NCBI GenBank assembly: GCA_038521345.1
Contig: JBCBKU010000002.1
Location: forward strand, 248,001-312,000
Direction: 5' to 3'
DNA length: 64,000 nt
Source: JBCBKU01 sp038521345
GTDB taxonomy: Bacteria; Pseudomonadota; Alphaproteobacteria; Rhodobacterales; Rhodobacteraceae
Part shown: piece by piece, positions 59,558 through 64,000 of the stretch
Numbering within the stretch: position 1 is the stretch's first letter
Layout: every line of letters starts with the position of its first letter
The notes under the pieces: model-generated
Seen by the model: the letters and a program-made list of their open reading frames with translations, nothing else
Database searches by the model: none
What the model was told of the DNA's origin: nothing
Made by a program: the position numbers and the translations under genes

Positions 59558-60163
59558 TTATCGGCGACGCAATACAGACAGCGCCAGTTCCAGAGTCTCT
59601 TGAATCTGGTCTTTGTCTTGATCCGCGGCGCGTTGCGTGAGTGCCAGGGCGATCTGTTCGGAAAGATAACGTGCGGTGGAACCGACCGGACGGTCAGCAG
59701 CCCAATCACCGGCGTCTCGGCGGGCCACGAGGAAGTCTTCATAGGCTCGCACCGCTGTGGCATCAATTTCTTCCACACGCTGGCGTGTCAATGGACCCAG
59801 GCGGTGCTTTCCTGCCCGCATTTTATAGAAAAGACAGCCCGTCTCCATCTTTGGGTCACGACTTGCAAAATTGATCAAGGTATCGAGGGTTTCGTCCAGC
59901 GTTGCCTGCTTTGAGAGGACTTCGAATATGCCGGACAAGACCTGCTCGGCATAGCGGTCAAGCACCGCGCGCATGAACCCATCCTCATTGCCGAACCCTC
60001 TGTATAGGGACGGCTTAGACACGCCAGCGCGTTTGCAAATCTCGTTCAGCGAGACGTCCGCCGGATCTTCGGACCAGTATGCCTGCATTGCGACATCCAG
60101 CGTCTTATCGGTGTCCAAAGTGCCTGGTCGTCCACGCGGCCGTTTGGGTTCATCTGAAGACAT
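59558..60163 (-). CDS. TetR/AcrR family transcriptional regulator
   Basis: A 201-residue repressor. The basic N-terminus KRPRGRPGTLDTDKTLDVAMQAYW leads into the helix-turn-helix DVSLNEICKRAGVSKPSLYRGFGNEDGFMRAVLDRY (about 36-72). The C-terminal ligand domain includes GCLFYKMRAGKHRLGP, resembling the TetR_C group of the AcrR-like proteins. It is divergent from a secreted SnoaL-like gene, with palindromes in between, and is probably its repressor as well as its own. Confidence 0.9.
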   Translation of the reverse strand: MSSDEPKRPRGRPGTLDTDKTLDVAMQAYWSEDPADVSLNEICKRAGVSKPSLYRGFGNEDGFMRAVLDRYAEQVLSGIFEVLSKQATLDETLDTLINFASRDPKMETGCLFYKMRAGKHRLGPLTRQRVEEIDATAVRAYEDFLVARRDAGDWAADRPVGSTARYLSEQIALALTQRAADQDKDQIQETLELALSVLRRR

Positions 60164-60167
60164 TTCG

Positions 60168-60222
60168 TACCGATCGGTAATTTAATATTGACAGCTTCAC
60201 CTGGAAACCGTACCAGTTGGTC
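60168..60222. promoter_or_regulatory. TetR operators and promoter of the SnoaL-like gene
   Basis: A perfect palindrome TACCGATCGGTA (60168-60179) lies 4 bp upstream of the tetR start; a related half-matching site TACCAGTTGGTC (60211-60222) covers the -10 of a forward promoter with TTGACA at 60188-60193 and 17-bp spacing. Both keep the ACC-N4-GGT core. The arrangement fits a repressor blocking both divergent genes. Confidence 0.65.
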
Positions 60223-60287
60223 CGTAAATTTACAAGCCGGGGCTGAATAGACTGTGAACGTCCCGGTGCACACATGGAGAGACCTAC

Positions 60288-60761
60288 ATGAAAAAGACAC
60301 TGACAGCCGCCGTTCTGGCCGTGATTACACTGGCGGGTACAGCCTTTGCAGGGGATCGCGACACTGTTCGCGCGTTCTATACCGACATTCTCACGGACCC
60401 GGCGGCGACAACCGAAGAGCGCTACTACGAGGTCTTTTCGCCCGAGGTTGTCTCGATCCCCACACCTCCCGGCGGTGAAGGTGCACAAGGCATGCTCAAC
60501 ACCATCGCCTTTCTGGGTCAGGTCGTGCCGGATCTGGAATGGGAGCCACAGGAGATCATTGATCTCGGCGACGGACGTTTTGTCGTGCGCAGTCTATTCC
60601 GGGGTACACCGGTCGGTCCGTTCTTCGGAGTCGATCCGGCCACCGGAAAGAACTTTGAGGCCATGTCCATCGACATCGTGACCGTGGAAGACGGGCGCAT
60701 CACTCTCACCTATCACCTGGAAGACTGGACCGGCGTGATTGCGCAGTTGATGGCTGAGTAA
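60288..60761 (+). CDS. Secreted SnoaL-like/ester cyclase family protein
   Basis: A 157-residue protein with a signal peptide (MKKTLTAAVLAVITLAGTAFA, cut before Gly-Asp). The mature domain has the NTF2/SnoaL cone-like pattern: RAFYTDILTDPAATTEERYYEVFSPE, LGQVVPDLEWEPQEIIDLGDGRFVVRSLFRGTPVGPFFGVDPATGK and ISIDIVTVEDGRITLTYHLEDW. Family members range from polyketide cyclases to binding proteins; a periplasmic location makes polyketide chemistry unlikely. Divergent from, and probably repressed by, the TetR protein. Confidence 0.85.
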   Translation: MKKTLTAAVLAVITLAGTAFAGDRDTVRAFYTDILTDPAATTEERYYEVFSPEVVSIPTPPGGEGAQGMLNTIAFLGQVVPDLEWEPQEIIDLGDGRFVVRSLFRGTPVGPFFGVDPATGKNFEAMSIDIVTVEDGRITLTYHLEDWTGVIAQLMAE

Positions 60762-60786
60762 GGGCGACGACCTCCTAACTCATGAG

Positions 60787-60824
60787 CAGTCGGGGCGATG
60801 TGCGGCGAAAGTCTGCCCCGACTG
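60787..60824. terminator. Stem-loop between convergent genes
   Basis: CAGTCGGGGC (60787-60796) and GCCCCGACTG (60815-60824) form a perfect 10-bp stem with an 18-nt loop in the space between the SnoaL-like and LOG genes. The downstream T-run is short (TGCTTTCG), so termination strength is doubtful; it could act on both strands. Confidence 0.5.
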
Positions 60825-60907
60825 TGCTTTCGAATGCATCGGCGCAGCGGTGTTTGTGAAGCTGCTCGGACCGCGGCCGCTTTGCCCCCTTTGGTCTGGG
60901 TTGGGAC

Positions 60908-61465
60908 CTAGGGTAGATCGCGGGAGAGGGCGTCCATCAGGCTGTCCACGTCCGTCACCCGGGTCACGAAGGTGGCGAGCGACGGATCGGCGAAGCCTTC
61001 GTCAATAACATGCTGCACCAAGCTTTGAAGCGGCGCCCAGTAGCCGTTGATATCGAGAAGAAAAATCGGTTTGCGATGCAGACCCAATTGGCGCCAAGTC
61101 AGGACCTCGAAGAACTCATCCAGAGAGCCCGCGCCGCCCGGAAGTACGACAATGGCGTGGGAGTTCATGAACATGACCTTTTTGCGCTCGTGCATGTTCT
61201 CGGTAACGATAAAGCGCGTCAGATCACGTTTGCCCTCTTCGACATCCAGAAGGTGCACCGGAATCACGCCAAGGGATTCTCCGCCGGCCGCCTTTCCGGC
61301 ACGGGCCACTGCACCCATAAGACCCACATCACCCGCGCCGTAGACGAGTGTGTGTCCCGCCCCCGCGAGTGCTGTCCCAAGATCTGTCGCCGCCTTCAGG
61401 TAGGCCGGATCGTTGCCGGGCCGTGAGCCGCAGAACACGCAGATCGCGCGCGTCATTTCGTCCAT
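60908..61465 (-). CDS. LOG family protein (TIGR00730; cytokinin riboside 5'-monophosphate phosphoribohydrolase-like)
   Basis: A 185-residue protein. AICVFCGSRPGNDPAYLKAATDLG and LVYGAGDVGLMGAVARA open the Rossmann fold; the signature appears as PGGAGSLDE (canonical PGGxGTxxE, with Ser for Thr), followed by EVLTWRQLGLHRKPIFLLDINGYW. Proven members hydrolyse nucleoside 5'-monophosphates to base and ribose-5-phosphate. In bacteria the role is usually nucleotide salvage. Start ATG 61465 or 61456; the first has the better upstream sequence. Confidence 0.9.
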   Translation of the reverse strand: MDEMTRAICVFCGSRPGNDPAYLKAATDLGTALAGAGHTLVYGAGDVGLMGAVARAGKAAGGESLGVIPVHLLDVEEGKRDLTRFIVTENMHERKKVMFMNSHAIVVLPGGAGSLDEFFEVLTWRQLGLHRKPIFLLDINGYWAPLQSLVQHVIDEGFADPSLATFVTRVTDVDSLMDALSRDLP

Positions 61466-61579
61466 CGTGGTTGCCGTGCTTTCCGGAGAGGTGTTTTGAC
61501 CCCTGATACCGGGGTTGATATGGTCTCTCAAGCGTCAGCGACTGCCCGCTGACCGCGATGGCATGGGGATGTTTTCGGT

Positions 61580-62941
61580 ATGAACTCGACGCGGCTTATC
61601 GGTGCCGGCGTGGTGGCGGCCATTCTGGGCGTTACGCTTTGGCTATTTGGTACCGGGGCTTCCGACGATGTGGCCGAGGCCCCGGACACACCCGAGGTCG
61701 TGGAGCCGGAACAGGTTGCTGCGACAGAGCCGTCCGTAACGGCAGAGGAGCCGAGCCCGGTTCTGGCTCCTGCATCCGACCCAGAGGTGCCCGAGGCGAT
61801 CGAGGAAACGGCCGATGCACCGGAATCCGACGCCTTGCCCGACGCCGAGAGCGCGACTGCACCGGCCGAGCCACCGGCGGTTCCGCTTGCGACGCCAGCC
61901 GCACCTGAGCCGCCCAGCTTTGACATTGTTCGTGTGGAACCCGATGGAAGTGCGCTGGTTGCCGGGCGTGCCGAGCCGGGTACGACGGTCCAAATCGAAC
62001 TGGATGGTCTTGCCGTGGCGACGGTCGAAGCCGATGCGACCGGTGGTTTCGTCTCGATGACTGATCTTGGCGTTTCGACCGAAGGTCGGGTCCTGTCCCT
62101 GTCGAGCGCCGACGATGAGGGCAGCGCGCCCGTTGCGTCGCGCCAGTCCGTATTTTTGGCGCCGGTGGAACCGCCGGCGGCGCCCGAGCCTGAACCCGAG
62201 TTGGCCGAGGCTCCCGAGGCCGCGCCGGTCGAACCCGAGGCCGAGACAGCTGAGGTGCCCGAGGAACCGGCCCCCGCACCGCTTAGCGAAACCGAAACCG
62301 AGCTGGCAGCCCGTCTCGATGCGCCATCGCAGCAAGACGCTCCGAGCGTCGAAGCCGGGTCCGAGCTTCCGAGAGCCGTGATCGAGACACCTGAAGCCCC
62401 GGCGGTAATTCTTGCCGACGAAGGCGGGCTTCGGGTGCTGCAAAACCCGGCGCCTGCGCCCGACGTGATGGACAACGTCGTGATCGATGCAATCACCTAT
62501 GACGAGACCGGAGAGGTCTTCATCGCAGGCCGAGGATCGGACGACGAAGGCTTCGTGCGGATCTATCTCGACAACGAACCGATTGAAACGGCACGGATTG
62601 CCGAGGATGGCGGCTGGCGCACCCCGCTGCCCAATGTCGATACGGGCGTCTACACGCTGCGGGTTGATCAGGTCGATGCAACGGGGGCTGTCGTGTCACG
62701 GATCGTGACGCCGTTCCGTCGCGAGGCTGCTGAGACGATCCTTGCACTTGGCGCCGAGGCACTTGAGACGCCGTCTCCGATCGAACGGATCATCGTTCAA
62801 CCCGGCAACACGCTTTGGGGAATCTCGGAAGGGGCCTATGGGGACGGTCGCCTGTTCCTTAAGATCTTTCAGGCCAATGCGGAAGATATTCGGGATCCGA
62901 ACCTGATCTATCCAGGGCAGGTCTTTACAGTGCCGAACTGA
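61580..62941 (+). CDS. LysM domain envelope protein with acidic Pro/Glu-rich linkers
   Basis: A 453-residue protein. An N-terminal membrane anchor (LIGAGVVAAILGVTLWLFG, about 6-24) is followed by an acidic Ala/Pro/Glu-rich stretch (to about 110), a beta-rich domain (FDIVRVEPDGSALVAGRAEPGTTVQIELDG), a second acidic linker (about 195-265), a second similar beta domain (AITYDETGEVFIAGRGSDDEGFVRIYLDNEPI) and a C-terminal LysM domain (IIVQPGNTLWGISEGAYGDGRLFLKIFQANAEDIRDPNLIYPGQVFTVP). LysM binds peptidoglycan GlcNAc residues, so the protein probably bridges the inner membrane and cell wall. Widespread in Rhodobacterales, function undefined. Confidence 0.88.
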   Translation: MNSTRLIGAGVVAAILGVTLWLFGTGASDDVAEAPDTPEVVEPEQVAATEPSVTAEEPSPVLAPASDPEVPEAIEETADAPESDALPDAESATAPAEPPAVPLATPAAPEPPSFDIVRVEPDGSALVAGRAEPGTTVQIELDGLAVATVEADATGGFVSMTDLGVSTEGRVLSLSSADDEGSAPVASRQSVFLAPVEPPAAPEPEPELAEAPEAAPVEPEAETAEVPEEPAPAPLSETETELAARLDAPSQQDAPSVEAGSELPRAVIETPEAPAVILADEGGLRVLQNPAPAPDVMDNVVIDAITYDETGEVFIAGRGSDDEGFVRIYLDNEPIETARIAEDGGWRTPLPNVDTGVYTLRVDQVDATGAVVSRIVTPFRREAAETILALGAEALETPSPIERIIVQPGNTLWGISEGAYGDGRLFLKIFQANAEDIRDPNLIYPGQVFTVPN

Positions 62942-63005
62942 CGGCGCTGGCGTTGCCTGACGCAGCGGTCTACCTAGATGCGGTAGAATTGGCGGGGCAG
63001 GCAGA

Positions 63006-64000
63006 TTGAGCGACACCGACACCAAAACGGCGGAAGCCGAAGCGCGTGCGTCCGGCTGGCGGGTCGTACGAAAGGTTACGCCGTATCTCTGGCCTGACGG
63101 TATGGCTTGGGTCAAACGTCGGGTTGTCTTGGCACTTGCCGCGCTGTTCGTCGCCAAGCTCGTCTCGGTCGCGACCCCGTTTTTCTACAAGGCCGCGGTG
63201 GACTCACTCGCAGGCGAAGGGGCGGCAGACGCCGCGTGGACGCTTGGCGCCGGGGCGGTGGGACTGACCGTGGCCTATGGCGTCGCACGGCTGATGAATG
63301 TGGGTTTCCAGCAGCTTCGCGACGTCATCTTTGCCGCGGTCGGCCAGAGGGCGCTCCGACAGTTGGCACTAGAAACCTTCACGCATATTCACCGGCTTTC
63401 GCTGCGCTATCACATAACCCGCAAGACGGGTGGCCTATCGCGGATCATCGAACGTGGGGTGAAGGGCGTCGAGTTTCTGCTTCGGTTCCTACTGTTCTCG
63501 ATCGGCCCGCTGCTCCTCGAGCTCTTGATGATCGCCGTTGTGCTGGCCGTCGTCTTCGACGTTCGATACCTGCTCGTTGTCGTTGGGACGATCGCCGTCT
63601 ACATCTGGTTTACGTTTCGGATCACCGAGTGGCGGGTGCAAATCCGCAAGGAGATGAACGATCAGGACACGGAAGCCAACCAGAAAGCCATCGACAGTCT
63701 TCTGAACTTCGAAACCGTCAAATACTTCGGTGCGGAAGGGCGCGAGGCGGATCGCTATGACAGGGCCATGGAAGGATACGAGAGGGCGGCGCTTCGCACG
63801 TCCTATTCTCTCGCTTTCCTGAACTTCGGACAGTCAGTTCTGATCACAGCCGGGCTTGTGATCGTCATGGTTATGGCCGCGATCGGGGTGTCAAACGGCG
63901 CGCTGACAGTGGGGGATTTCGTCATGGTCAACGCCTACATGATCCAGATCACAATGCCTTTGAATTTCCTCGGCACTGTTTATCGTGAGATCCGGCAGGC
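63006..64000 (+). CDS. Atm1-type ABC transporter, ATP-binding/permease protein (5' part)
   Basis: Partial gene running off the right edge; 331 codons are present. It covers the six-helix exporter membrane domain (VVLALAALFVAKLVSVATPFFYKAAVD; FLLFSIGPLLLELLMIAVVLAVVFD; SVLITAGLVIVMVMAAIGVS), while the nucleotide-binding domain is outside the window. The segment LLNFETVKYFGAEGREADRYD is diagnostic of the Atm1/ABCB7 and heavy-metal-tolerance group, which exports glutathione-bound sulfur or metal species. Start is TTG 63006; the next methionine lies inside the first helix region. Confidence 0.9.
   Translation, partial: MSDTDTKTAEAEARASGWRVVRKVTPYLWPDGMAWVKRRVVLALAALFVAKLVSVATPFFYKAAVDSLAGEGAADAAWTLGAGAVGLTVAYGVARLMNVGFQQLRDVIFAAVGQRALRQLALETFTHIHRLSLRYHITRKTGGLSRIIERGVKGVEFLLRFLLFSIGPLLLELLMIAVVLAVVFDVRYLLVVVGTIAVYIWFTFRITEWRVQIRKEMNDQDTEANQKAIDSLLNFETVKYFGAEGREADRYDRAMEGYERAALRTSYSLAFLNFGQSVLITAGLVIVMVMAAIGVSNGALTVGDFVMVNAYMIQITMPLNFLGTVYREIRQ

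Noticed and set aside
61860..62290. Repeated Pro/Glu/Ala codons as a tandem DNA repeat
   Set aside because: No exact repeat unit at DNA level; it is compositional bias of the encoded linkers.
61528..62496. 322-codon Ser/Ala/Gly-rich reverse frame
   Set aside because: It is the complement of the Glu/Pro/Ala-rich linkers of the LysM protein; repetitive composition creates the open frame.
1..64000. CRISPR arrays, insertion sequences, integrases, prophage or attachment sites
   Set aside because: None seen on reading both strands; the tRNA-Leu has no repeated 3' fragment nearby that would mark an integrated element.

Overview
The window is a GC-rich, densely packed chromosomal segment. It suggests an alphaproteobacterium of the Rhodobacterales (Roseobacter/Paracoccaceae type). 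Evidence for this is a complete sarcosine oxidase gene set (soxB, soxDAG), a smo/mtlK-type polyol operon, a seven-gene mrp Na+/H+ antiporter operon, ccmI, a DUF1289-ruvX-ccmI cluster, many ATGA/GTGA stop-start overlaps and frequent GTG/TTG starts. The taxonomic call is inference from gene content. No phage, insertion sequence, CRISPR array or rRNA is visible; there is one tRNA (Leu, anticodon TAA).

Layout. 1-8841 is mainly housekeeping and signalling: the 5' end of a fumarylacetoacetase-type gene, a hybrid histidine kinase, metG, an inositol-phosphatase family gene, a GFA-family gene coupled to a rhomboid protease, a secreted TPR protein, an SAF-domain dehydrogenase, tRNA-Leu and a glycosyltransferase. 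8984-18219 is ion homeostasis: a KefF/KefB-like pair (KefB carries a His-every-four-residues insert), a lone periplasmic PDC-sensor protein, and mrpABCDEFG. 18527-37356 is a large catabolic block: gntR-dapA-like-aldH-DAO; a reverse-strand glycerate kinase, fused E1 alpha/beta ketoacid dehydrogenase and FabD-like acyltransferase; then a tight forward operon hyuA-hyuB-DAO-udh-like-putA.

37480-45032 is a polyol (sorbitol/mannitol) uptake and oxidation regulon. A LacI-family regulator precedes smoEFGK, smoS and mtlK, and two near-identical operators lie before lacI and before smoE. 45100-48474 is RNA/DNA housekeeping and cytochrome c biogenesis (dusA, DUF1289, ruvX, ccmI). 48663-54905 is sarcosine catabolism, with soxB separated from soxDAG by about 1 kb holding small membrane-protein genes. 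55024-60761 has sodB with a strong terminator, a divergent SHMT-like gene beside a decayed LysR-type regulator, and two divergent regulator/enzyme pairs with readable operators (MarR/VOC and TetR/SnoaL-like). The window ends with a LOG-family gene, a LysM envelope protein and the membrane half of an Atm1-type ABC exporter.

Taken together, the region reads as a versatile heterotroph's catabolic island for amino acids, methylated amines and sugar alcohols, embedded in conserved chromosomal genes. The least explained parts are the hyuAB-DAO-udh-putA operon, the E1/acyltransferase pair and the inserted block inside the sarcosine oxidase locus. All functional assignments come from reading motifs and gene order; no database search was run.
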